The translations under genes and the position numbers were made by a program. Positions 39,701 through 49,800 of a DNA stretch of 64,000 nucleotides are shown here, piece after piece (positions within the stretch are counted from its first letter, which is position 1; every line of letters starts with the position of its first letter). The notes below the pieces were generated by a model. That model was not told the origin of the DNA and searched no databases. It saw only the letters and a list, made by a program, of their open reading frames with translations. This stretch comes from Urophycis tenuis. Its lineage: Eukaryota; Chordata; Actinopteri; Gadiformes; Phycidae. Where the stretch lies: positions 996,388 through 1,060,387 of the forward strand of contig JAXIVH010000067.1 of the NCBI GenBank assembly GCA_036785325.1, given 5' to 3'.

Positions 39701-41285
39701 CACACACAACCGCGGTATTGATGTAACGTTCAAAAGAGATCCCACAGGACAAGCCCTGTGAAGTGGCTTGTGCTGTAGATGTACTTTGAATGCTGCTGTG
39801 TATGCATACAGGAGTGAGGGTGGTTTTCCTTACATTTGCATGCGTTGTGCCGGCCCCTCTATTGATCTTGGCTACTTGATGAGCTTGTCTCAAAGTCCAG
39901 AGAAGGATCTAATCAGCACGGTGTTTTGCAAGAGGCTCACACTAGCACCCTTGTGTGGTTCCAAATTTAGGGAAATGGTTTAGGCAAACAGTAGAGGTAG
40001 AGGAAAGTACTGGGACAAAAAAAAAAAAAAAACAAGTACAACAGGATGTTAAATACACAACACTTCTCAAACAATGTAAAGTCGACCTTCACATCCACAG
40101 GCTTCCATTAGTTTTGTATTTTGTACTGGTATTATTGGTTATTTTAAGTGTGTGTACACAGTATTTGTACAGCAGCAGAAACCTGCCACCCTTGGATGTT
40201 TTCAGTCAGTACAAATACAAATGTATTGATACAATTTAGGGTATGGTTGAATTACAGCATAATCATCAGGTTCTCTTATCAAATATCAGGCAGTTTTTAA
40301 TGTACATTTTACAAACGCCAACGAATCATAAGTAATGCTTACTTTGTCATACTCTGGGCAATGGCATACAAACTAAACATTGACAAATCTTACAAAAAAT
40401 CTTTCAATCTCATCTGCTTAAGTAAATCAATAGTCATGGTGCAGTGATGACAGGGCATGAAGCTTGGCAGTGTTTCACCCTGCAGAATGAGATGAGCTGA
40501 TGCTTAAACAAGCTAATGGCACCAGGGTAGCTGCTAAGCCCGTGCCTAAAAGTTGCAAATTCATAGTTTTTAAATTGCTTCATACAAATGTGTATATTTT
40601 CCATCCGACTCGTGATTGTCTTAAGAATCATGTTCAAGGACAGCTGTGCTTAGGGGTTGTTGTTGTTTTTTTAGTTTTTTTTTAAATCACTGGCCACTGT
40701 TTCATTCCTCGGTGCTGAGTTGACTTGAGCCCTGAAACCTTTCTGCTCCCTCCCGTTTCCTTCCAGACCCAGATCGATCAGTACATCGACGTGGCGCGCA
40801 CTCAAATCAACTCCACAATGGCCAAGTAAGCGCTTTGTATTTTTTGCTTCATTGTCGTCAGGGGAGAGGGCCAGTCAGTGTCCAGCTGCAGAGTGCACAG
40901 TGGCTCTCAGTGACACGTTGCCAGTGTTTCATTAGTCCAACCCGTTCACTCATTACGGGCACTGCTGGGACGTCGGTAAACATTACGATGACGACGACAA
41001 CAACCAACCCAGCCGCTGGCACTGGGTTGTCAAGTCTGGCAACGGGTTACCGTGACGATGTGATATTGGTGTCATGCGATCGCACTGAAATAGTGTACAG
41101 TCAGGGCCCTCACTTGACACCCATTTGATGCAGTCGAGAGTCAGCATTTTCGGGTGCATTGGATACAGGGCCGGCCCAGGTATTGATCTTTTGTTGTCAA
41201 TGTCTTTTTCTCTTCTCTCTCTCTCTTCGTCTTCAGGTTGCAAGAGAAGCTTCCAGGATCCATGAAGCGCAGCAAAACTGAATAA
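22696..41285 (+). CDS. rtn3: reticulon 3
   Basis: ER membrane-shaping protein; the mammalian long form is an ER-phagy receptor for tubules. Exons: 22696-22786, 25919-25969, 29313-31970, 35539-35746, 36371-36509, 37654-37723, 38928-38974, 40767-40825, 41237-41285. All phases close. With exon 3 the product is 1123 aa; skipping it joins phase 1 to phase 1 and gives 237 aa (human short RTN3 236 aa). Exon 2 encodes DSFLSSSSPVSLIQSPQ, like human ADSFVSSSSSQPVSLFS. The reticulon domain has two long hydrophobic hairpins (GAVFGVSLLVLLSLAAFSVI and AVGMWLLTYVGAVFNGITIL) separated by the family signature RLFLVEDLVDSLK. It ends KLQEKLPGSMKRSKTE. RTN1, RTN2 and RTN4 fit less well: INRALK, HDL/KELIxWRD and the exon 3 landmarks are RTN3-type. 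Intron 2 uses a GC donor. Confidence 0.96.
22787..25918 (+). other. rtn3 intron 1
   Basis: About 3.1 kb. It holds a short CA tract (23308-23334), a (TCTG)n stretch (23658-23684) and long unique AT-rich sequence. No gene or clear element is seen. Confidence 0.7.
25919..25969 (+). CDS. rtn3: rtn3 exon 2, Ser-rich N-terminal segment with GC donor
   Basis: A 51-bp exon, phase 1 to phase 1, encoding DSFLSSSSPVSLIQSPQ after joining. Acceptor TTTTTCAG is good. The downstream boundary is CAAG|GCAAGT, a GC-AG intron with otherwise perfect donor consensus. The following GT at 25973-25974 would break the frame with both downstream exons. Confidence 0.85.
25970..29312 (+). other. rtn3 intron 2 (GC-AG)
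   Basis: About 3.3 kb beginning GCAAGT. It holds a perfect 14-bp inverted repeat (28657-28693). A long C/T-rich acceptor tract spans 29257-29300. No other gene is seen. Confidence 0.7.
28657..28693. repeat. perfect 14-bp inverted repeat, 9-base loop
   Basis: GGTTAACCTAAAAG (28657-28670) and its exact complement CTTTTAGGTTAACC (28680-28693). It can form a stem-loop in DNA or in the rtn3 pre-mRNA. Confidence 0.9.
29313..31970 (+). CDS. rtn3: rtn3 exon 3, optional long-isoform exon (886 codons)
   Basis: An acidic, disordered segment of the long isoform. Conserved RTN3 landmarks, in order: SPESPFEVL (about 29660-29683), ADSSGESDDTVIEDG (about 30190-30230), LEQEELTICALKELG (about 31660-31700) and AEHVLTAILTHFS just before the donor. 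An alternating EMEMEMEMEE tract sits near 30430-30460. The true start is the acceptor at 29311-29312 (ACAAAG|TAGAC), which restores phase 1. The upstream in-frame ATG at 29222 lies in the intron. LC3-interacting candidates FEVL, YDAL and FGEL are present (see findings). Confidence 0.93.
31971..35538 (+). other. rtn3 intron 3
   Basis: About 3.6 kb skipped together with exon 3 in the short isoform. Features seen: C14 (32811-32824), G17-18 (34219-34236), (TG)n (34707-34732), (GA)n (34936-34966), and a pyrimidine tract of more than 150 bases (35341-35535) leading to the acceptor. No gene is seen. Confidence 0.7.
36510..40766 (+). other. rtn3 introns 5-7
   Basis: Introns 36510-37653, 37724-38927 and 38975-40766, broken only by the short exons 37654-37723 and 38928-38974. 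They contain a (CT)n tract (36733-36793), a (GA)n tract (36976-36992), nested inverted repeats at 38005-38068, poly-G near 38820-38832 and poly-A near 39340-39353. No other gene is seen. Confidence 0.7.
38005..38068. repeat. two overlapping perfect inverted repeats
   Basis: Arms AAACCTTAGAACCTAGTA (38005-38022) and its exact complement (38033-38050) flank a 10-base centre. The right arm then shares bases with GGTTTAAAGTA-A-TACTTTAAACC (38046-38068). They lie in rtn3 intron 6. Confidence 0.93.
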
Positions 41286-41515
41286 TCCCTCACTGCCCTG
41301 CTGCAACCCCCCCCCCCCCCCCCATCATCATCATGTTCACCACCCCAATTCACCCCCCCCACCCACCCTTAGTTAGTCTCCCCTCTGCACCCCCCCCCAC
41401 CCCACCCCAAAAAAGCTAACCAGCTCGCTAGCCCCATCCTCCCCCCTCTCCCCAACCCCTTTGATCCCGACACCCCCTCCTCACCTACGCGCGCACTGAA
41501 CAAGCTATAGTCGAA

Positions 41516-41521
41516 AATAAA
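41516..41521 (+). terminator. proximal rtn3 poly(A) signal
   Basis: AATAAA about 230 bases after the rtn3 stop codon. Confidence 0.5.
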
Positions 41522-43944
41522 ATCTTAAAACCTCTCAAGCTTCTCGATAGTCAATGTTGAAACTACTGTGCAGCTTCAAATTAACAAAGCGTTTTTAGCT
41601 AGCTACGTAAAGAGCCGCGGCGGTCGTGGAAAACCCGAATAAACACGAACGTGCGCCGCGCAGCGGCGGCGGCGTGGTTGCCGTGGTGATTCCGCGCCTC
41701 CGGAGCGTCGATGGCGGCAGGGTCGACGGAACGAGAGCGGATCCAGTGATCCGGTTCTGGTTTTGTCGTGTACGGGGCAGAGCGGGGCGGGTATTCACGT
41801 TGTTTTTGTTTGTTCCGTTTTGCGGGTTTGGTGGCAGTTTTCCCTAAAGCTAATGTCTGTAACATCCGAACGGTACATTTCGCGCAAAGGAATTAGTACG
41901 ACACGACCAACACGCTCGTAAAAAAAAGGTTTAAAAATAAAAAGCTTAATTTGAGGGGGGAAAAACTAAAGAAACTACGTTGTGTTTAAAAAAAAAAAGG
42001 TTTAATATATTATTTTCCTCGAACGGGGAGGCTGGCTAATGCATTTATTTTCCTGTTGACCTTAATGGCACTTGTGTGGCTATCTGCGATGCACTGAGGG
42101 CGTTTTCTCTCTTCTCCGACTTGTCTTCAACGGCACAAGCAGCTTTAAATAAACTCCCATTGGAACACTGAGCCAGCCGTGATAATTTGGTCTCGTCCAC
42201 CCGATCTATGATTTGATGCAATTTGTATTCTGAAATGTTTTCTGTGAGTGATGGCAATGGTGTCTCTTCTGCTGTAATGGAACATAATGAGTTTTGTTTT
42301 TTTGATGGGAGAAAAGGAACATTCCCCGCCCTCCTTTACCTAACCCGAAAACCCCCTTTAAGTCGTTAAGTTGTGTACAAGTCTTGCATTCACCTGTAAA
42401 ACTATTAAGAATTATATTTAGCACCTATAAGATAGCCGCTTTAACTCTCCAAGGCTCATTACGAACCATGCATCTCAGTAACGCAATGTCATGATATTAT
42501 TTGAATTGGCTATTTATTGGGGATATATTTGACATATGAAGGGGGGTGGTGGGGGGATTCACGATTGGCAGGTTGTTTAAAGTATTAAAGGGGCTCGACT
42601 GAAGCAGTTCAAATCCTAGGTTCCGGGGAGTGTTTTTTATTTGTTGTAAAATGAAATGCGATGAATAGCATGTCGTAGGATTACCGACTGACCTCATCGA
42701 TGGAGGTTGTAACGTATTAAAGACCCGCCCCCCGCCCGTTTTCTTTGTTCGTTAAGATGATTATTGTAATTGTTAACGATGGTGTTTTCTTAATTAAATG
42801 GAGAAAAAAAAACATCAAGTCGATATTTTGTAGGACTGTTTGAATCTGTTGAATTGCATTGTTTCCCCACCCACGCCTTGTTTTACGCGTCACTCGTCAT
42901 TTTACTGTAGTCCCTTGACTCCAGGTAGGCATACGACTGGAGAACCCCCTTCAGAACCCCGTTCACCTCCTTTATGCAGAAACGACTACTACGCGTTGCG
43001 CCTACATGTCCGCCTGTGTGTGCTGATTGTTCTTCTGTGCGTTACACGGGGCTCCTGGCCCGCCTCACACATGCATCAGGTTGTTGTGCGTGTGTGTGTC
43101 ATGTGCATGTCCTCACCGTGGAAGTCGCGCTCCCGGCTATATTTTACAAGGGCGCAGGAGTTGCTTGGGCGGTTGGTTTTGTTTAAATTATTGAATGAGC
43201 TAAGTTTTTTTTTTTATTTTATAAGCCAGTCTTTATTCCGAGCTATAGAACTTGTTTGTTCGCACTGGAGTGTTTTCGTGTTTTTTTGTTTTGATTTTCA
43301 CACACTGCCACCAACGCGCACACACATTCTTAAAACACCGGACTCACCATTGGTGTCGCTGGACTTGCTCTGTAACGTTCTCCATCAAACCTAATAGCCA
43401 AACCTCCCAAAAGCCTCAAGCTTTGTGTGTGCGTGTGTGTGTGTGTGTGCGGTTTCTGAAGGCTTGCGTGTGTGAGGCGCATCACCCATCCAGGGGTTTT
43501 AGTTCAATGAAGGCGTGGAAAATGCGACATGATACTACAGACACTGCATATTCTTTTGCAATTGATGTGATGATTTACAGCGAACTTTTAATTTTTCTTC
43601 AGGTTCAGCGTCGTACTGCTTATTGCCTCAGAATGTAATATGACGTCAATATGAAATAGGATAACCCATGCAGAGTTTTTGATTGTGTTAATTTCAACGC
43701 ATGTGTGCAGACCTCCCTTTGGTTTTTCCTGATCAGATCATTTTGTAGTTTTTTTTTTTCTTTCTTTTTTTTCTCGACTGGTCCAACTGTATCTAGATGT
43801 GGTCACGTTATAACATCGGAGCTTTCTTTATTTGTAAGCTATGTTTTTAGACCATAGTAATTTTTGGGGGAAAGATGTTACAGATGAAAAAAAATAAAAT
43901 AAAATGGAAAAAAAAAACTGTGGTCCCTGTACTGAGTGGAAATT

Positions 43945-43950
43945 AATAAA
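43945..43950 (+). terminator. distal rtn3 poly(A) signal
   Basis: AATAAA followed within 30 bases by AGTGTGTTAAAGG, then a T/G-rich stretch (CTGTGTGGATCATTGTGTC), the usual downstream element. Confidence 0.5.
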
Positions 43951-46259
43951 AGTGTGTTAAAGGACAGCTCTGTGTGGATCATTGTGTCTAACCTAGGGCA
44001 TGGAATTAACCCAGAAATGAGGTCTCCTATTAGGGCCTCCGGGGTCGATGAAAGGCGAATATAAATCTAAATCATATTAATAAAACACAAATGGGCATGC
44101 ATATTAATGCTGTGTGTGTGATGCCTGTTCCAGACAACTGCTACCCTGCCTATAAAGTAGACTAAGTACAAGTTTAGTACTGCAACTCCCATGCTGCTTT
44201 ATCACATTCATATATAATACTGTCATCTTCTCATATTTTGTTGAAAGGTGGTCATATATTTTCTTGGTGAGGCCGCCTGAATAAGGACAGCCCTGCTATT
44301 CATCAACTAACCAGAATGATGTGATGAAGATGAGCAGGAATCCTTTCACTCCTGCGTCACAGGCACCGAGAGGCAACAAGACACTTTGTTTAGTTTTTTT
44401 CTCCCCAAAATGATTTATTGTATGAAATATTCAGAAGAGAGCAATAGACAAAGTGAACAGGCAGATCATTAATACGTGTACCGGGACACAACCAGGCTGT
44501 AAGGAGGGACACACTGGTGAGCCAGCTTCCAAAAGCCTTGGGACTGTTTGTGTCATTTTTTTTAAGGGAAAAGAGTGCTTCAATGGGTGTCTTCTAAGTG
44601 CCTCACCCCCCCCCCCCCCACCGGTCCCCACACACATGCACACTCATGCACACACACACACACACACACACGAACAAACACACGCACACACCCTATATGT
44701 CATATGTTTTTCTTCTATTGTAATCATTCGTCTAGCTGTAACTTCATTTTCAGTTCAAATCATATTCGTAATAACTTAAGTGCGATGCAAAACAACCAAA
44801 GGCTTTCTGTCGCCATCACCATCGGGGGGGAAAAAAAAAGCCTAACATGATTAACGCTAACTAATGACACGACACAACAAACGAGGACTGCAGAGGGGGG
44901 CGTGGCCAGTTTGGGGACGTTTGGTTTTTGGTTGTCATTTCCTACCCGAGGGTTTAGCGAACAACGTCTTGATCGAGAGCTGAGGGGTGACAGCCCAGCG
45001 ACGGCTGCAGGTCACAGCTGGTCTGGTGTTCTCTGGGTGTCAAACCTCATGGACCACGGCCTGTCATCGTATAACATAGTATCTCATAGCATAGCTGGAA
45101 CATGGATTATGGAGCATCCCTGAGTTGAGCAATTTTCCCTGGTGAGAAAGTGACATTTGATGACTTTTGCGTTGTGTACAATATTCTTTGCATATGCTAC
45201 CGTTTGGAAAGCCCATGCTTTCCCCAACGGTAAAGTTGGAGCAGTATTCATGCAACAAAAAAAAAAAAAAAGACTTTTCCATCACTGTTGTTTAGTGGAG
45301 TAGAAAGGGCATATTTAAAACGTGTTTAGTACAAACCAGAACGCCTAAAAGTGCATGTATAAAAGAAAAAATAATTAAAACTTTCCACATATTTACAACG
45401 CTTGACCCTTTTTCGTGTGCAGTCTGCAGCAAAGGTGGGTTATGGGACATGGCTATATGGGCGTGGTCGAGGAGGCGGAGGAGGCGGAGTCATCGTCCAC
45501 TCGACCAATGGCATCGTGTCGACGGTCCACCATCGAGGCTTGCCCCCCCCCCCCCCCCCCTCCTCGACGACGGCGAGCAAAACAAATCAAACGCACGACG
45601 AAGCCAAATTCATACGGTTGCACGGTGGTGTTCATTGTCTTAAGCAATCAGATTTTGTCATCCCGGTCTCGCGATAAATCAGCATTACAATAACTAAGAA
45701 GACCGCCAAGATTGAGGAATTCAATTTTTTTTTGCGGTGGGTGGGGTGGGGGGGTCAAAACAAAAAAAGTGCTGTGTTGTCTTCAGACACATTACCTTTA
45801 AAATCATACATTTTCCGGCAATTCTTTTCCAAGAAAGAAAAAACAACTCTGGTTCAAGCTTCCTGAGAACGTGAAGACTCAAGGAACAAACGAGCCCTGG
45901 CTTTTTTTCTCTCTTTACGCAGTCTTCCCCCCTCCCCCGCCCCGCCCGCCACCCCCCCCGTGGTACAGAACTAGCATAACATGAGGCGGCGCTGTGACCC
46001 AGTTAGCTTTAGTCCTTTTAAACCCATCTCCGCTCTCTGCTATCTGCTGCAGCGTCTTCTACACCGCCTACCGGCAACTACTGCGCTACACCCGTGTGCC
46101 TCACCCGTAGCTCCGCCCCCCCCCCCTCCCTTCGGAACGCACCTCCACCCGCCACAGTCACCCTTCCAGGAGAAGACAAACAAAAAACAAACAACAAACA
46201 AAACAAAAAAAACGCTCCCCTCCACCCACCCCACCCACCCACCCGGCCGGGCCGCGTCC
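43951..46259. other. convergent rtn3/zfta intergenic and zfta 3' region
   Basis: No gene is seen. AATAAA on the minus strand at 44414-44419 could end a long zfta transcript. The stretch carries C10 (44608-44619), (CA)n (44647-44671), A15 (45257-45272) and C17 (45543-45560) runs. Confidence 0.6.
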
Positions 46260-46810
46260 CTAAGTGCCCGAGTGTCCCGGCGCCGTGGCGGGCACCGCCC
46301 CCCCGTGCCCGTGGTCCTGCGTGGCGAGGCAGTCGTCGGCGTGGACGAAGCGCGCGGAGGCGCGGCCGTAGCTGAGCAGCGCGCGCTGGCGCTCGGCGGC
46401 GTCGTAGGCCAGCGAGCGCGGGTGCACCTGCTGGATGTGGCGCTTGATGGTGCTCACCTTCAGCGTGGCCAGCGTGGAGCCGCACACCATGCAGATCAGC
46501 CCGTGGCGCCGGCAGTCGTAGTCCATCAGGAAGTCCAGGCGCCAGCGCACCTGGTAGTTGCGCCGCTGGTCCTTGCCCGGGTAGTGGGTGTGGCGCGAGG
46601 ACGCGGCGCCGCCGGCAGTGGCGGCGTTGGCGGTGGCGGCGGCAGAGGAGGAGGAGCAGGAGCCGGGGCCGTCCTGCTCCTCCTCTATCCCGCCCTCCTT
46701 CTTCACCGCGCGGCGGCGGCGGTGCCGGCGGCCGCCGTCCAGGGCGGGCCAGTCGCTGGCCGCGGCGCCGTCGGTGGCTGTGGCGGCGACGACCTCGCTG
46801 GGCTGGAGCT
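46260..46810 (-). CDS. zfta: zfta exon 5 with finger 4 and stop
   Basis: Last coding exon. Encodes basic AVKKEGG and RRHRRRRAVKK patches, RWRLDFLMDYDCRRHGLICM with CGSTLATLKVSTIKRH-IQQVHPRSLAYD, then a 50-residue tail ending GHSGT. Finger 4 is the closest sister of finger 1 (shared CGS-LATLK-STIKRHI). Confidence 0.88.
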
Positions 46811-49800
46811 CTGCAGGGGGGGGGGGGGGGAGTGAGACGCTAAAGGTCCAGCGGGGGGCAGTTGGGGGGATACGTGACATGCTATGTCGCATATCCCCCC
46901 TCATCATCATGTTATGATGTTGGGTCCGCCACGTACCTTCCTTGATGTCGCCGTGGTAGTCTTTGGTCCACGCCGCCGCCATGGCCTCCCGGTCCTGCCG
47001 GCCCAGGACGCCGGTCTCCGGGTGGCACTCCTGGATGTGCCGGCGGAAGCCGCTGACCTTGGTCTCAGCCAGCGCCTGGGAGCACACCATGCAGTAGGTT
47101 CCGCGGCCCCGGGGCCCGTAGGCCACCAGGTAGTCCAGCCGCAGCCGCCACGGCTCCCCGCCCCGCAGGCGCCTCCTCCTGGGCGCGCCGCGACCGCGCT
47201 GCCCCCGGTGGTCGGGGGTCCCGGCCGTGGCCCCGCCGAACCCCCCGATGCCGTCTTCGTCGATGAGCCCCCCGCCGCCGCCGCCGCCGCCACCGCCACC
47301 CACGCCTCCACCACCGGCGTCCTGAGTTAGGGGGGTGTGGCCTGGTGGGAGGGCGTAGCCCCCTCCGAGGAACCCCTCGTCCGGAGGGAACAGCTGGGCC
47401 TCGGCGTCTTTGGTGTCGCGCTCCGACTTGATGTACGGCTCCGCCTCCTCTTCTGAAAAACACACGTTCACCCCGCTTTAGACGCACGGCTACCGCTGCG
47501 CAGCTCCACCAATGACACCTGCACCTGCTCAGGCCGGCCAAACGCCGCGTTCGCCCCCTGAGTGAAACTGAGGTGAGACTCACCCGGGTGGGCGCGCGCC
47601 CACGCCTGCAGCACGCGGTGCTTCTCCTCGGCGCTGTACACCAGCGAGTCGGGGTGGCGCTCCAGCACGTGGCCCTTGATGTGGTCCAGGTGCAGCGAGC
47701 GCGGCTGGCCCCCGCACACCATGCACAGCAGGCGGCTGGCGCCCGGCCCACCGCCGCCCGCCGCCTCGTACTCCATGAGGAACTCCTGCCTGAACCAGGC
47801 GTGCAGCGAGTCGTTGAGGTAGCGCTCCAGGGTGCGCGCCGACGGCTCCTCGCCGGCCGCCTCCGCCCCGGCCGCCGCCGCCGCGTTCGCACTCTCCACC
47901 TTCATCGTCGTCGTCGTCATCGTCGTCGTCGCCGTCGTCGTCATCGCTGTCTCCTCCGCCGCCTCCTCCTCCTCCTCCTCGTCTTCCTCGTCTTCGTCGT
48001 CGCTGGAGGGCCGGGGTCCCGGTCCCGACGGCACCCCCGTGCCTTGGGGGCCCGGGCTCGGTGTGCGGGGCTGGGGGGAGGTGGGGTCGATGTAGCCTGC
48101 GAAACCCAAAGAAAACACCCACAGCGTGGAGGGGTGGTGTCAGGGTGGTGTGGTGACAGGGCGGTGTGGTGATGGGCGGAGGTCGCCCCCCCCCCCCCCG
48201 ACCCAGAAGGTACCGAGGTGGAGCCCCCCCCCCCGTGTCCACCTCGGTACCTGTGGGCCCTCGTGGGCATCCCTTGAACAAGGATCTTCTTAATGACCGT
48301 TTCTGAACCCCAGGTAAGTGGGTCGGGGTGATTACTGTCAGCTTAATGACTAAATAGTAGCGACATTTGAACGTTGAATGAATTGTTGAATGCAAAGCGG
48401 CACTCGGGAGCCCATTTACACAACTACCGCTGAAGGTAATGGGACCTCACTTGTTTGCGTGATGCATTTGCAAACCAAAAGGACATCCGCACTCATGTCA
48501 GAATGTCCCCCATCAGTCACCCAGGACGGCAGTGGCCTTGTGGCGTTTACGGCGAGTACGGCGACGCAAAACCATTACATGTTGAAGCCAAGGTTTAAAA
48601 AAAAAAAAAAGGGGGTACATGATGTAACGAATGTACGCCACTGTGTCATCAGATGACCCTGATTTGTCAGCGGAGTTGAAATACTGGCCTCCCTGACAGC
48701 GACGCCACAGCCAGCATGCTCACGTTTATAAATGTCCCTTCGGTAGCACACAAATGTGCACCTACACACAGCGCGCTGGAGCCACGCGAGCGACATAACT
48801 GGACCCACGGCGCTAGATTTCTACCCATCCTAAAAAAGAACCGGTCCTCCGTGACACAGGTGCATCCTGGGAGGTTGCACTCCTAACATGGGAGACAGCT
48901 TAAGAGCCCAGAAGGACTTCCAAGACAAACATTAGCTGACCTTGCGGCGTCGGACGCATGTCATCAAAATAGAATAATTGCGCTCCTCTCCAAATGGAGT
49001 TGAGACGCGGAGCAGAGACGAGTCCCCCCCCCCCCCCCCCATATCCTGAATTTGCTGCGGCCATTTTAAACGTGTCAGTGTCCGCGGTACACATTCTACC
49101 TTTCAGGTTTTTTTCTGGTGATGAGGGACCCCTTGTGATGGAGACTCCCTCATGCTAATGTTAGCCGGTTTCTATCGGAGGGCACGAGACGAAACAAAAT
49201 GGCGTACATTTGCCATACCATCTCGTTTCCAGGGCGACCATGCAACCATACCTGGGCCTGGCGCACACCACACAAATGGACGAGCCAATCACGTGCAGCA
49301 GACCCATGGAAATCCTGCAGGTCAAACCAGAGAAGCCTTTCCCCCCCCCCCCCCCGTCTGCTCAAACCAAAATAGCTGATCTCATTTCCGGCCTCGCGCA
49401 CTAAACACTACCTCAAAAACGTCATAACATGAAGTGAAAGCCATGGCGCTAGCATTCAAAGCAGCTGATATCACAGCACATCACAGCACATCACACCGGT
49501 CAACCCAAAACGGGCCCATTTCATGACTCTCTCAACCATTGGCCACCGCAAACACCCTTTGCTCAAACCGTCCATATTTGGGCATGCGTTGATTGATCGA
49601 TTGCTTCACATCACCTCTGTACGTACGGTCTATAGTAACTATAGCAACGCCGTTGTCAAGCTCCCCGCGCGTCACAACAACAACAACAAAGAAACAAGCA
49701 AAGAAAACACCGTCTGACCACGCAACACCCTTCGCCCGACGTGAACGCCGTTCAGGCCCACGGCAACAACATGACATCATCCTCACTGCCCCCCCCCCCC

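Larger units (their letters stand above)
35539..41285 (+). other. rtn3: reticulon homology domain exons
   Basis: Six exons encode the about 190-residue C-terminal reticulon domain. The start VKELIHWRDPKKSG parallels human VHDLIFWRDVKKTG. Two hydrophobic stretches of about 35 residues form the membrane hairpins. The loop between them is acidic/basic and carries LVEDLVDSLK. The tail after the second hairpin, KTQIDQYIDVARTQINSTMA, forms the amphipathic helix region. The final KRSKTE replaces the human KKKAE, with basic residues kept near the end. Confidence 0.95.
41286..43950 (+). other. rtn3 3' untranslated region (inferred extent)
   Basis: Begins with C- and CA-rich sequence, then AT-rich sequence without long credible reading frames. 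AATAAA occurs at 41516-41521 (short form) and, after A-rich AATAAAATAAAA sequence, at 43945-43950 (long form). Which signals are used is not known. Confidence 0.55.

Noticed and set aside
22696..41285. RTN1, RTN2 or RTN4 assignment
   Set aside because: Exon 2 Ser-rich block, SPESPFEV, SGESDDTVIED and INRALK are RTN3 landmarks, and zfta adjacency agrees.
47573..48395. Long frames on both strands over zfta exon 3
   Set aside because: GC-rich shadows; only the minus frame with the CMVC finger continues across splice sites.
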